Origin: Antilocapra americana
Lineage: Eukaryota > Chordata > Mammalia > Artiodactyla > Antilocapridae
Assembly (NCBI GenBank): GCA_007570785.1
Contig: ML664161.1
Coordinates: 8,750,352-8,814,351 of the forward strand
Direction of reading: 5' to 3'
Length of the DNA stretch: 64,000 nucleotides
Below, piece by piece: positions 1-12,024 of this stretch; positions within the stretch are counted from its first letter, which is position 1; every line of letters starts with the position of its first letter. A program made the translations under genes and the position numbers. The notes beneath the pieces are model-generated. The model made no database searches and was not told the origin of the DNA. It saw nothing but the letters and a program-made list of their open reading frames with translations.

Positions 1-1957
1 GTTAAGTGGTAAAGCTTGCGAAGAAGAGTATTCCTGCTGTTACCTTAAATTTTCCTCACATCACCTCTGAATGACTGCAGTGACTCTGGCTCTGGAGCTG
101 CTCAGAGTTGCAAACCAAGCTGGAGTAACTGTGTCTGAAGCCTGGAGGCGCCCACTGAGTTTGGACAGAGAGGTGGGGGTGGAGTCATTTCAGGCCCAGG
201 GAGGCAGAGGAGCTCCCTTTCTTTCCCTAGGGAATGGTTCTTTCCCTGAGGTTAGCCAGAGGGGGAGCAAGTTCCTCCGGGATCAGCACCTGCTGAGAGG
301 TGGTGGCAACCAGAGAGAAGAGGCAGGGGCTTGTCAAGGCTGGGCGCAAGGAGAGGGCCTTTGTCTGCCTTTCTTTTCCATTCAAAAATTACATCACCCC
401 CGAGGCACAGTTTTTGTGTCTTAAGAAATCTAAAAACTTATTATAAGACTCGAACCTATTAGATTGTTTTTCTTTTTCATTTCTGAATTTTATAATTATT
501 TCTCGTAAGTAATGCCAGAATTAAAAAAAAAATCATTTAAGTTTATTCTTCAAAAAGAAATCACTCTATGAGCATTTCTGAAGTGTCTCCCCGCTGCTCA
601 TTCTCGTTCTCAGGGGGGATACAAAATTTGGTGTCACGCAGCATTTGTGCTGTGAGACCACACCCCTTTGCTAGTGAGTTCCTCATCTTCTTTGTTTCAG
701 ATTGATGAAGGGCTGCTTGGACTTTGACTCTGCTCAAGATGTTAATTATATGTTTCAAAATCATGTGTTCTGTTAAAAATCACTTACGCATAGCCTTGGA
801 AAGAGCGCTGGAGGCAGGGAGGTGCTTCAGGGGTGTAGAATATTGTTTGGAGGCCTTGGGAAATAAATCTTAAGTTCATTTACCACCAAGACATATTTAG
901 TCAGTGTATATAAACAAAAGAAGTCACAGTGTGCCTGGACGTTATTTGTCCCAGATGGAGTTTAAACTTGGCTCATTATACTGCGCTGATGTCATGGTAC
1001 ATAAACTGGCCCGAGTTAGAGACGTGCATAGAATCTGCTGCGCGCTTGTGTGCGCTGAGGGCGTGCGAGGAGGAGGGAGGGGCTGGCTGGAAAATCGTTG
1101 TCACATTTTTCCTTTGCTGTCTGCATAGCCTAGTGTCAGTCCTGAATTTGGACTGGGTGCAGAGTGAGGGAAGAGTCGGAATAATCTGTTCATTTGTGCA
1201 AGTCGGTATGTGATGCACTCAGGGTGCCGGTCTTCCAAGACTGAGTGTAAGGGCACCAGGCTTTCCGACAGTTGCTTACGATGCTCTGGCACTACAATCT
1301 AGAGAGGAGAGTCTTAAAGCAGTACATTTTTGAAGAGCATTTTCAGTCTGTCTGCCTTGAAATCTTCAATCTGGATAGTGTCTTTAAACTTTTTAATGGT
1401 CTTAAGTATCCTGCTGTATAATTCTGCTTTCCTGGATTGAATGGTGGATAACCTTTCAAACTAGTTGCTTAAGTGTTTAAAACGGCGGAGGTTTAATTCT
1501 TCCTTCCTGCTTTGAGAAGGCAGCTTACTGGTCAGAAAAAGGTCCTCTCCTGGAGTTCTGGGTGCCTAACAGGCAATCGACACATACTGTGGTGTTACTT
1601 TGTGACATTTTATTGCTGACTTTCCTTGTGATAATCTTAATTAGAAGCAGTTCCAAGTAATTCACACCCTTTTGTGGATATAAAGGGCTTAGATTTCAGA
1701 ACTACTGTGAAAGGGTTCCAGAGTCACTGTTGTTGCTGGGATCCGCGGAAGCCGACCAGACACTGAAATGTCAGTGAGCTGCGAGGTGATCCCATAAGGA
1801 AAGCCAGAATGTTTCTCAAACAGAAGATCTGGTCAGAGGTGAGAACTGGCTGGTTTTAGATTTTATTGAGAACATGAAATGTGGCAGATGTGGCAAACTT
1901 GTTTTCTTCAGCGTTTCTCATTAGAGGCCGTGTCACTGATAGAAATTTGAAAAGAAA
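1..1957. other. Unique intronic sequence
   Basis: I see no recognisable repeat. Two small CpG-bearing patches stand out against the CpG-poor background: about 976-1075 (tgctgcgcgc and nearby, with a CRE-like tgatgtca) and 1740-1790. Two ORFs of 94 and 117 codons have no family resemblance and are probably chance. Confidence 0.6.
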
Positions 1958-2175
1958 TAAATATTAACAACAATTATTTATTGAGGGTATACTATGTATA
2001 AGGCCTTTTACCAGGGCTGCCTGGGGGTTGCTTTCTTCTGTAGAGCACACACATAAGATAGGTATTTTATCTTTTCAGAGGAGGAAATGCAGGGTTAGAA
2101 ATGTTAAGTGCCCTGTCTGGCACAGCCAGGACTCAGCTATGATGTGTCTGATTTGTTATTCTCACTGTGTATCTT
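1958..2175 (-). repeat. MIR SINE remnant
   Basis: It reads as the reverse complement of MIR: ttattgagggtatactatgtataaggc, then a gaggaaatgcagggttagaaatgttaagtg core, then tggcacagccaggactcag. It is diverged but co-linear. Confidence 0.7.
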
Positions 2176-3329
2176 TGGTATCTTCATTGATTTTTAAACT
2201 CTTAGTTAAAAAGCGATGAAAGTAAAATGAGATTAGCACAAAGTGACTTAACTACTCAGTATGGACATAGTATAGTGTTAGTTAGAAAACAAGTCTGGCC
2301 TGAACACCATCTAATTTTACCTAAGCGTATATTGCGGCAGGAAGACAAACGTGTAGAAGAAATATGTGGTATTGCTTCCTTATTTTTTGTAGTCTTAAAG
2401 TAATAAAATTTCATCTTAAATTTAATAATTAAGTTTTAGGTTGTGTGCCCTTTTTTTTTTCCTTAACCCTTATCTGCAATTCTGAGTCCTTATTTTTTCA
2501 AACTTCTTAAATGTATGCATGATATACTTTTAGTGTCGCTTAAAGATATAAAAAATGAATTAGCTAGTCTGAAATGGGGTTATCTAGGAATCAGAACAGG
2601 TGTTTTGGGGATATGATTAACTTGGAACCCTTGAGAATAAGTAATGATTCTCTTTTGGTTCATAATTAACTTTGTTTCCCAATAATCCCAATAGTAATAA
2701 ACCCCGTTAGTCCTCTTTTCCTTTTGATCAGCAAATCAGCCATCAACATAGTAAGTGGACAACATAGTCCGGTGTTGGATTGATGAGGTAAGCTGAAGTA
2801 AAGGAAGGGACTGCCAGGTTGCCTGATTAGTGCTTTGGGGTTTAGCTTTGTAGAGCAAGAAACCAAAGGGAAGAAATAATAGATAGAAAAAGTCTAGGAA
2901 GAGGTGGAGACGCGAGAGGGACAGGCTGCGAAGGCCCCTCAGCTATCAGTGACAGGAGTGGTGGAAATGGAAGTGACAGAATCACAATTGGATAACAGAA
3001 TTAGAGTGACAGGAAGTAGGAAAAATCAAGTAGTTACGCCTGGGAGAGCCATGCCCATGACTTCACCTCTGTAATCAGAGATACCGTGGTGTTGACAGGG
3101 AGGGTAGAACTCTTCAGCAGCGAACCCTGTGATCCAGATAGTCATATTTAAAGGTTAAACCGTTGGTTATTTTTGAAAACTCTTACTTAGAACTGTGTAA
3201 CCCCTGAATTACATCACAATTGGATGTTTAATTAATGTCTTTGCTGGTCTGTGTGTGGCTAGTATCTCCCATCTGAGCAATGTTTGAGTTTCTTACTGCT
3301 ATCATAGTTACTTAGCAGTGTTGCTTTCC

Positions 3330-3645
3330 TACTGGAAAATTCTGCTCACAGGATAAAGTCCAGACTTTCAAGCAGGCAAACAAAGACTTTTCTGAGGTGG
3401 GCCTCTCCTGCCTCTTCAGTCTCACCTTTTACCCCTCTGTTGCTTGCTTATGCCTTTACAGCGGCATTGGAGTTCTCTAGCACACTGTAATTCTAAATGC
3501 AGTGAACCGCTCAGTGCTTGTGCTGTGTGATTGTTCTTTTGCTTACCCTCTCATTTTCCCTTTTAAGTGTCACTTTCAACTATAACTTCTCCTGATGTCT
3601 TGGTGGTTTCTTCAGTTTACAGAGTGCTTGATAGCAAGCAAATAA

Positions 3646-3683
<38 letters not shown>

Positions 3684-3825
3684 AACAGCTAATTATGTTT
3701 TCTACTTTTGCACCAAAACACAAATAGGAGTAGGCTTTTATCTTTCTCACCTTAGAATTTTTGGTGCTTAATAAAGTGCCCAGCACACAGTAACTACTCA
3801 GCAAATATTTGTTGAATGATCAGGG
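3330..3825 (+). repeat. L2 LINE 3' end, interrupted by a TG microsatellite
   Basis: The body contains ggataaagtccagactttc and a pyrimidine-rich segment typical of L2. The tail gtgcccagcacacagtaactactcagcaaatatttgttgaatga is the classic L2 3' end. The TG tract lies between the two parts. Confidence 0.6.
3648..3681. repeat. (TG)n microsatellite
   Basis: About 17 uninterrupted TG units. Probably polymorphic in length. Confidence 0.95.
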
Positions 3826-4312
3826 TTTCAATAATTACATTAGGTATTGTTTTAAATAAGTTTAATCAGTACAAAAGCATGGTGTGAATAAGTGTTGATA
3901 ATGTACTGTGCAGAGGCAGGGAAAGGATAAAGTCTCTAACTCAGAGTCTTTCCAAAACTGTAACATTACATATTTGTACTCATTTCTAATTTTATGTTAG
4001 TGGGAATAGATATAAGGCAATAATATTAATAGTAATAAGAAAAATTAACTCTAGAACATTTAAAGACAAAATATTGGGAACTGATTTTCTGTTAGTTATA
4101 GGAATGAGAACATTCTTCATGGGCACATTGTATCTTGATTATGTCTTAGTAGGGGAAGAACAGTGCTCAATAAATGACATGGCCAACATCGAAATGAGTT
4201 TTAAAAATGGTAGAATACTGGGAATGTAGGCAGTTAAATATATTCCTTCAGCAGCCTTGAGATTCCCACAGTAGAATTGTGTATGAGGTTCAGTGCACAG
4301 TTTACCAGAGAA

Positions 4313-4494
4313 GGGTGTTAGTCACTCATATGACCCCATGGACTATGGCCCTCCAGCCTCCTCCATCTATGAAATTGTCCAGGCAAGAATACTGGATTGG
4401 GTTGCCATCCCCTTCTCCAGGGGATCTACTGGACCCAGGGATCAAACCTGGGTCTCCCACGTTATGGGCAGATTCTTTACCGTGTGAGCCACAG
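4313..4494 (-). mobile_element. Bov-tA SINE
   Basis: This is a reverse-orientation tRNA-derived ruminant SINE: gtgttagtcactcat, then gaccccatggact, then caggcaagaatactgg, then agattctttaccgtgtgagccac. Short ORFs on both strands here are SINE sequence. Confidence 0.9.
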
Positions 4495-4879
4495 GTGTGA
4501 CTCAATGTCAATTAGCATGTCAGCGTGGATCACGTTGCTCTGCATCAGCCAACCAAAAACCAGACATGAGGTAGCTGGCTCTAAATGCAGGATGACGTGC
4601 AAGGTTTAGTGTGCAAAGCACATCAGATGAAAAGTGGTCCAAATTGCTGATTCCCCATCAGTGTGACCAGAGCCCAGCTTGGAGATATGAGGTGTGTGGA
4701 TGGAATTGAGGGGTAGGAAATGGGTTTTACCTCATGTGGTGGATATTTTTAATAATTGTTGGGCCTGAGATGATGATGACAGGAATCAAATTTTGTTCTC
4801 AGTGAACATAATTATTTCAGCTAAAGCAGGAAGAATTATCTTTTGGGTATTCAACAATTCTGTGAAAATATATTCTCAA

Positions 4880-4955
4880 GCGGATCTTCCCGACCCAGGA
4901 TTTGAACTGGAGTCCCCTGCATTGCAGGCAGATTCTTTACCAGCTGAACCACCAG
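4880..4955 (-). mobile_element. Bov-tA SINE fragment (tRNA-related head only)
   Basis: Only the tRNA-like 5' part is present, in reverse: ggatcttcccgacccagg through attgcaggcagattctttacc to the ccaccagg end. The rest is missing, so this is a truncated copy. Confidence 0.8.
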
Positions 4956-5206
4956 GAGTAAATAAAATGAAAAAGATTTTTTTAAATAAATGTAACACTG
5001 CTCCAAGTGTTCAGGTATATTTGGTGACCGTTACTCTTAGCTGGGAAAAAGCAACACTTATCCTCACATTTTTGGTCTTTTTTGTTTTTGACTTTTATCT
5101 GAAAAGTCCTATAGTTGAAACTTTAGATTCAGGCATTTGTGGCTGTCTTAAAAGAGGCTTTGAACCTAGTTTGGGCCATCTATATTACATCTTGCATTTT
5201 TCACAC

Positions 5207-5482
5207 CTGCTGCTGCTGCTAAGTCGCTTCAGTTGTGTCTGACTCTGTGCGACCCCATAGACAGCAGCCCACCAGGCTCCCCTGTCCCTGGGATTCTCCA
5301 GGCAAGAACACTGGAGTGGGTTGCCGTTTCCTTCTCCAGTGCATGAAAGTGAAAAGGGAAAGTGAAGTCGCTCAGTTATGTCCAACTCTTTGCAACCCCC
5401 TGGACTGCAGCCCACCAGGCTCCTCCGTCCAGGAGATTCTCCAGGGAAAAGTACTGGAGTGGGTTGCCATTGCCTTCTCCGG
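5207..5482 (-). mobile_element. Bov-A2 dimeric SINE with target duplication
   Basis: Two Bov-A units are arranged in tandem, each with a caggc/caggg-aagaacactggagtgg-type core, and (CTG)n lies at the left end. The 8-bp sequence tttcacac flanks the element at 5199-5206 and 5483-5490, marking a clean full-length insertion. The minus-strand and plus-strand ORFs here are repeat-derived. Confidence 0.93.
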
Positions 5483-5819
5483 TTTCACACGTAAGTTACT
5501 GCTATACTTTTATTCTTAGCAAACAGCTTCTTTAGTAATAGAATCTCTTTATTCAGGGCACAAAACATTTAAAGGGAGTAGAAATGTATAACTTCTTACA
5601 AGCTGCCATTGTTTTCTGTATAGCCCTTATCACTGTCTGTAAATGTTTTGTTTTATTTAAGTCATTCCTTACTCCCATCCCATGCAAGTTCCCATTTGTC
5701 ATCCTGCGAGGTAGGGAGAACTTTGTGTTGTCTAAGTCTCTGTTTTGGGGCCTGATGGAATGCCTCACCTATTCTGTGCACTCATCAATATTTGCTGAAT
5801 TAAGATGAAGTAGTGTAGT

Positions 5820-5938
5820 AATTGGAGAAGGAAATGGCATCCATGGGAAATCCCATGGATGGAGGACAGAGGAGCCTGGTGGGCTATATTCCATGGGGTC
5901 GCAGCAGTCGGACATGGCTTAGTGACTAAACCACAGAG
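5820..5938 (+). mobile_element. Bov-A/Bov-tA SINE fragment
   Basis: Forward-orientation 3' part: ggagaaggaaatgg, cagaggagcctggtgggct, ccatggggtcgcagcagtcgg, ending in actaaaccac. An internal segment is deleted or rearranged near 5840-5860, giving a local catgggaaatcccatgg palindrome. Confidence 0.85.
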
Positions 5939-5999
5939 TAGTAGTTCTTCTAACGATACTTACGTCATGAAATGCAGTTATTGAACTCATTTGAATATA

Positions 6000-6206
6000 C
6001 AGTTTACCCTTGAACAGCACAGGTTTGAACTGCATACATCCACATATATAGTACTGTGATATGTATTTAGCAGGGACGCATATTCCCCCTAAATACATAT
6101 CACAGTATTATACTATCTGCAGTTGGTTGAATCAGAGGTTGTGGAGGGCCAACTGTAAAGTTATATGCAGATTTTTTTCACTGTGCAGAGGGTTCAAGGT
6201 CAAGTG
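6000..6206. mobile_element. MER2-like (Tigger/pogo) MITE flanked by TA
   Basis: The termini are inverted repeats: cagtttacccttgaacagcac at the left and the matching gggttcaaggtcaagtg at the right. TA dinucleotides flank at 5998-5999 and 6207-6208, as expected for the pogo/Tigger superfamily. The internal tgcagttggttgaatcagaggttg resembles MER2. There is no coding capacity. A 19-bp perfect inverted repeat lies inside and is listed separately. Confidence 0.78.
6052..6107. repeat. Perfect 19-bp inverted repeat (hairpin)
   Basis: Arms 6052-6070 (tactgtgatatgtatttag) and 6089-6107 are exact reverse complements around an 18-nt loop. The right arm fits the expected MITE sequence better, so the left arm looks like a local inverted copy. 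Confidence 0.9.
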
Positions 6207-6764
6207 TATATATTTTCAGCAGACACTGGTATGATTTCAGTGCATTAAAATGTTCTCCTTGGTTCATCTAACTTCTCTTTCCTTGGTTACCTATTTCATC
6301 CATTCCTGTCATTTTTGTTAATGATAGGTGACTTTTGAGAAGTATAGAAGCTTACTTTTTCAGGAGTAATCTTTTATTTTTCTTATGCCTATTAGGTCAT
6401 GAGAAATGGTACCTAATGATAGTGATAATCAAATAGCTTATTGATTTGTCCTAGGTTTCTAAGGGAATTCAAGGACTTGACAGTAACTTTATGAGAATAA
6501 ATCTTGCCCAGTTTAAAGGCAACTGATTGTTGTTAGTTAAGGGATGAATTCCTTACCACCCAACTGCCATGTTGCGAGTAACAGGCTTTGCCTCAGGAAG
6601 TGAGCACAGATTTCCTAGAAGAGAACTTGTCCTCTGTCATTGGGGACATGCTTTCGATCCAGTTAAATGCATTCTCTCCTTGTAGCCATTTATTGAAGCG
6701 TCTCCCTAGAGAACTGACTCTGCACACACCTGTTGGGGAGGAGAAGATTCTATGGGGTAGAAGA

Positions 6765-6900
6765 GAAAAGCATGCGTTTTGGTCTGGCAGGGCTGGATTC
6801 CAGCACTGATTGTCATTTTGTAGTTCTGTGGCTTTGGACAGTTACTTATCCTCTCTAAGCCTCAGTTTCCCCATCTTTAAAGTCTGGATGTCCTTTTGCC
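6765..6900 (+). repeat. MIR SINE
   Basis: Forward MIR core: ggctggattccagcactg, tgtggctttggacagttactt, then cctcagtttccccatcttt. Clearly co-linear with MIR. Confidence 0.85.
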
Positions 6901-8332
6901 TTGATCTAGTGTGTAAGTGTCCTTGGAGGCTCCCTGGTCTTACATGTTCTTTTCCTGCCAGCTTTAAATCCTGAAACATTTTCTTTGTGTATGTTATTAC
7001 CACAAAGGTGATTGTCAGTCATTTGCAGCTCATCATCTCCCTTTTCTTAAAAGAGACAGAACTCAAAAATCAAATGATGCTACTATTCAGTTTTGCTGAA
7101 GGCCAGCTGCTGTCTTGACACAGAGACCAGAGTCTCAACAGTGTGTCATGATAGATGCTTTGGGTGGAGCGAAAGAGCCTGGGTGAAGCTTGCTAGGATT
7201 TTTCTGGAGTTGGGAATCTCAAGTGTGTGTGTGTGTGTGTGTGTGTGTGCAGAACGAAGGTGCTGTTATTCCTTCATGGAGTCAGTTGTCACTTTTTAAG
7301 TTGTTAGATCTTCCTGGATAGAATCTGTCCTTACCTGGAACTCATCTGCAGCTTTTAGGTTGTAATACTCCTTTTTCTCTTAAAATGTCTGTTGGATACT
7401 CATAACTGCTCTAAACGAGAATGTTCATGCATACATGAAACAGCTAAGAGTAAGACAAGCTTCACAGAATGTGGCAAGTGTGAAAAGCTCTGAAAGTCAA
7501 ACGGGATTTCCTAGCACTGCTTATATCTTGACTAGGTATGGAATTTAACTCTTGAAAATACTGCAAGTGTAACATTTCATCTTTGGACAGTCAGTACTAC
7601 TGTCCGAGCAGGAGCTTTTGTGATGAACACATACGTGGCAGTGATGATTTAGTTGGGTGCCTGATAGTATTTTATTTGAGGCAAAAATTAGGAATTTGCC
7701 TCCAGGAGAAGTCTTAGATGCTAACCATCTTCTGGTTAATCAGCCATCCAGAATTTAAAATGCAAAAGTAGCCTTCCTTTTGCTCTTCTGATGAGCTAGG
7801 AACAGTTCTATTTAGATTTATACCTTTAAAGAAAGATGTTATACCTGCTTCAGTTCTCTTGTTGGATGAAGCTTTCCCAGGATGCTCTGTTTTGCCTTTT
7901 GTTCAGTTATGTTAATTCTACCTCTTGTATTGTTTCTTTAGACTTTGGAAGAATGGTCACTTATTTTTCAGTAAACCTTAATGAACTGCCTTTGGTTATT
8001 TTTGGCTGCTTGGTTCCTGTAGCACTAGCGGATTTGAAACTGATCTGACAAAACAATAGTAGCCTGAAATATGTTTTTGATTAACATGGCTCTATGTTAA
8101 CACCTCTGGGGGAAAAAAAATCTATCAGTGGTTAAAAAAAAAAATCTTCTTTTTTTTCCCCCTTCTCCTCTGACAAGACACAGAATACACCATGACTTGT
8201 TTTAGTGCTGATTTTGGAAAAGCAGGAAATGCTTACTAAGTGGGCAAAAAATGATGAGGTTTGGACTGTGATGTTATGTTTTACATTCTGTATTTAAGAG
8301 AACTTGTAACTGTAATGTCTGCTTTGTGGCTA
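6900..8332. other. Unique intronic sequence with a TG tract
   Basis: I see no repeat apart from the microsatellite at 7223-7249 and a few A- or T-runs near 8110-8160. No coding signal. Confidence 0.55.
7223..7249. repeat. (GT)n microsatellite
   Basis: About 13 GT units. An overlapping short ORF owes its run of Cys-Val to this tract. Confidence 0.95.
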
Positions 8333-8416
8333 AAGAAAGAAAGGAGGAGGGAGGGGAGAAGGGTAGGGGGAGACAGATTGAGAGAGGGAGAGCGCGCTAG
8401 AGAGACAGACAGACGG
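8333..8416. repeat. Purine-rich low-complexity tract
   Basis: Almost all A and G on the + strand, with GGA, GA and GACA sub-repeats and one gcgcgc interruption. Confidence 0.85.
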
Positions 8417-8900
8417 AATGACTTGCTCGATACAAAAGGTTAAGTGCCAGGGAGCCTGCCGGTGTGACTCACGCTCCTCAGGGCCTCCCGATGCAGGGCC
8501 CGCTGCCGCCATCTCATTCATGTCTCTGGTTACGGACAGATCTTTGGGCTGGTGTGTGTCAGAAGTTTATTTTTACATCTCCTTTATTGACAGCAAAAAC
8601 AGCACGGTGGTCAGTCCGCTGCAGTATAATAAAATGCTTTCTTTTAAAATATCTCGGTGCCAAGATGAATACGGTTTGCTCAAATAATGACTTTCGCTCT
8701 TGCTAAGAAAAATTGATATTGGGACACAGGAGATTTGCCTGGTTTCTGAGGTAACTTGGTAGATTATAATCTGGTTGCCATAGAAACACAGCAGCAGGGA
8801 AAATTACAGGAACTAAACATTTGAAGAGAGATATTTTAGTAGGATACGTGCAAGCCCTCTCCCTATCCTCTTTCTCCCTGAAGAGATGGGGTGGAGGTCA
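8417..8900. promoter_or_regulatory. Candidate intronic regulatory segment with RFX-like X-box
   Basis: Repeat-free sequence with several CpGs (8440-8500 and 8600-8620). It contains gttgccatagaaac at 8774-8787, which fits the RFX X-box, an imperfect palindrome of GTTGCC and GGYAAC half sites. A regulatory role is inference from motif and composition only. Confidence 0.35.
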
Positions 8901-9907
8901 GGAATGGGCCCCCCAGGAGCGGCGAGGGGAAGGCATAAACGGCTTTTGGAGGCTGGCTGCCTCCAGGCCATTCCACGAGATGTGGCCCAGTGTTGGGGAT
9001 GGCAGAGAAGCTGCTGCAGACACTTTTCATGCAGTACGATAAGCAGATAATGTGATAGAACCTGGAGCATGCTCCAATTCAGATACCCCTTTTCTTGCCT
9101 GGGACTTCCCGTAATACTGGTGAATTGTACTTTTAGAACTAGTGTTTAGGACACATTGTCTGACAGTTATGAGTGTAGTAGAAGAGACTATATGCATTTA
9201 AGATTGTCAGAGAATATCTGGGTCATAGTCTTAGTGTCCACTGATTTTTTTTTTTTCCTCCTGACTACATAATTCGACAGGCATATCTTATAGCCCTATC
9301 CCTAGAGGCTTAAACACAAAGCAGATGCCTTCTGCTCTGTTATAGTGATGTTAGAATTGGTTTAAGGATTTTAAAAAAAACATGGATACTTTTCTTTCTT
9401 GGACTGTTTTATTCCCCTGTAGTTGAGTTATAGTCTATGTGTACATAGAAATGAAGTTAAGTCAAAAATATTTTCATGTTAGGAATGACTTTAAAAGTTC
9501 AGTTTCAAGAAAGCAATGAAAATGTCTTAATCACTCCATAGAGATCAGGAAGGATTTCCTTTTGAGTTCTTAAAATGGCACAGTGTGTTTACATTGGTAA
9601 GGATTTGAATGCTTAAGACTGAAAAATTATTGACACAGTTACTGTACAGGAAAAATAAATTTCTTGAAATAACTATTATAATTCAAGATAACAAGAAGCA
9701 CCAGGGATGAAACTTGTACTGCTTTTCCTTGAATTATCTTGTTTTTTCTAGTTAATATATTTCCAGATTAAAAATGTTTTAATATCCCAACAGTGTTTCC
9801 TGGAATTATTAGTATAAGCAAAATACTTTAAAGATTTAGTTTTTAAAGATAAAATGGTTTTGATCTTAATAGATAGTTTTTAAAAATACATAAATTATCG
9901 TCCATAT

Positions 9908-10115
9908 GGGCTTCCCAGGTAGCTCAGTGGTAAAGAATCCGCCTGCCAAGGCGGAGACACGGGTTCTGTCCCTGGGTCAGGAAGAACCCCTGGATAAGGA
10001 AATGGCAACCCACTACAATATTCTTGTCTGGAGAATCCCCACGGACAGAGGAGCTTGGCAGGCTATAGTCTATAGAGTTGCAAAGAGTCAGATGTGGTTG
10101 AGCCCCTAAACCACC
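9908..10115 (+). mobile_element. Bov-tA SINE
   Basis: Near full length: gggcttcccaggtagctcag head with tRNA-like B-box region, aaatggcaacccactacaatattcttg core, and gagttgcaaagagtcagatg tail. ORFs inside are repeat-derived. Confidence 0.93.
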
Positions 10116-10199
10116 ACTGCCACAGTAAATAAAGTTGACTTTTAACATTGCATATTATGAAAGCTTAATTTCTCAAAATAACGGTTGCAGTGGTTTTCT

Positions 10200-10321
10200 G
10201 TAAGTTTTATAACTTCATTCATTGAGTAAAAATATTTCTCAAGCACTTATTCTGTGTCAGATCTTGCCCTTATAGAACCTAGATTAAGACTCTATAAGGA
10301 AAGACAGACACAAAAATAGTT
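10200..10321 (-). repeat. L2/MIR-type remnant
   Basis: ttcattcattgagtaaaaat, then caagcacttattctgtgtcag, resembles the reverse of an L2 or MIR 3' end. It is strongly diverged. Confidence 0.45.
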
Positions 10322-11109
10322 CCTTTACCACCCTAATGGCAGAAAGTGAAGAGGAACTAAAGACCCTTTGTCAAAAGGTTCTTTCCTAAAAGAGGAGAGT
10401 GAAAAAGCTGGCTTAAGACTCAACATTCAAAAAACGAAGATCATGGCATCCAGTCTCATCGCTTCATGGCAAATAGTTGGGGAAAAAGCGGAAACAGTGA
10501 CAGACTTTATTTTCTTGGGCTCCAAAATCATTGTGGATGGTGACTGCAGTCATGAAATTAAAAGATGCTTGCTCCTTGGAAGAAAAACTATGACAAACCT
10601 AGACAGTGTGTTAAAAGCAGAGACATCACATTGCCGACAAAGTTCCATGTAGTCAAAGCTATGGTTTTTCCAGTAGTCATGTATGGATGTGAGAGTTGGA
10701 CCATAAAGCAGGCTGAGTTCCAAAGAGTTGATGCTTTTGAACTGTGCTGCTGGAAAAGACTCTTGAGAGTCCCTTGAACTGCAAGGAGATCAAATCAGTC
10801 AATCCTAAAGGAAATCAAACCTGAATAGTCATTGGAAGGACTGATACTGATAGCTCTGATTCTTTGGTTACCTGATGCACAGAGCTGACTCATTGGAAAA
10901 GACCCTGAGGCTGGGAAAAATTGAGGGCAGCTGGGAGGAGAAGGGGTTCAGAGGATGAGATGGTTGGAGGCATCACTGACTCAAAGGACACGACTTTGAG
11001 CAAACTCCAGCAGATGGTGAAGGACAGGGAAGCCTGGTGTGTCACAGTCCACAGGGTTGCAGAGTCAGACATGACCTAGCGACTGAACAACAAAAACAAC
11101 AACAACAAT
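10322..11109 (+). mobile_element. BovB (RTE) LINE 3' end with ORF2 C-terminal remnant
   Basis: Sense-orientation 3' portion of BovB. The reverse-transcriptase C-terminal region is recognisable in pieces: KTKIMAS, TDFIFLGSKI, KAMVFPVVMYGCESWT and a CCWKRLLRVP stretch. The reading frame moves between 10368-10652 and 10565-10777, and stops follow, so it is broken. It ends in the (AAC)n-type BovB tail (aacaacaaaaacaacaacaac). The copy lacks the endonuclease and most of the RT, so it is 5'-truncated and not functional. Confidence 0.95.
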
Positions 11110-12024
11110 TAATTGCAATTAGAATTTTAGGAAGGGGCTGAGTTTCATTTTGTTTGTTTCTTGAGAACCCATAGTGCAAGACCTGTCCTGTCCTGAGAGT
11201 CAAATGCCAGTCCTTAATCTGGCAAGGATAAATGGCTGGTGGCTGGTGGAATGAGCCAGGAATGAGTAAGGTGGGCAGAGGGTAAAGATGAAGGAGTGCA
11301 GGGGAGAGCATTGCAGCCAGAGGAAATGGTGTGCCTGATGGTTTCGAGGCAGGGAGGACCCAGGCTCGCTCCAAGAACTTTACTATGAATGTGACATTGA
11401 CATCCTTCCACTTTCTAGAAACATAGAGACATTATTTTAATAGTGTTAATCTTGCACCTAATGATTTTTAACAAGTTGTAAAACTTGGATTACGTCCTTT
11501 CACTTAGATACAGATTAATTATTTTTCCCTTTTTGTTATCTAAAGGAATTGAATGAGAATAGAACTAAAATTCTGAGATTCTTGAAAGAACATATTTTGC
11601 CATGGCATGCCTGATTTAGTCTTTTGGAAGTTGTTTTCTGATAACAAAGTATCTATGTTATATGACTAAAACAGACATTTAGATAATAGATTTAAAGATT
11701 TGTGTGTTGGATGGGTTCTCCTTATACTGTACATTACTATTTCCAGGTCCTATACATAGATACTTTTCCCGCCCAAAAGCATTTTTCTTATAAATTGCTT
11801 TCCATTGTTATAACACAGGAGAATTCACTTAGTTAAATACAAATGCATGTACTTATCCCCATCAAATTTGAACCAGATCTAAGACATCTCCTAAGTTTTA
11901 TGTTTATACAAGATTCTGTGCCACATATTTCTTATGTACATAAATGTATTCTTAGTACATAAATGTATGTAATGAAACTGTTGAGGAGAAAGCCCCAGAT
12001 GTGCTAGTTTTAAATGGAAAATTA
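11110..12024. other. Unique intronic sequence
   Basis: No recognised repeat. Minus-strand ORFs starting near 11374 and 11411 show no family similarity. Confidence 0.55.

Noticed and set aside
1741..1845. Possible alternative exon ending at gtgaga (about 1838)
   Set aside because: The stretch has CpGs and a donor-like site, but no convincing acceptor and no open frame matching FNDC3B.
4741..4800. atgatgatgac as the start of the FNDC3B first coding exon (which begins with several Met codons)
   Set aside because: The following codons do not match the FNDC3B N-terminus and no donor lies at the right place.
9908..9985. tRNA gene
   Set aside because: The tRNA-like head with a B-box region belongs to Bov-tA. 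It lacks a foldable acceptor and anticodon arm and recurs in every copy.
10368..10777. Overlapping ORFs of 94 and 70 codons as possible host genes
   Set aside because: They are consecutive, frameshifted pieces of the BovB ORF2 C-terminus, with the BovB 3' tail following at 11090-11109.
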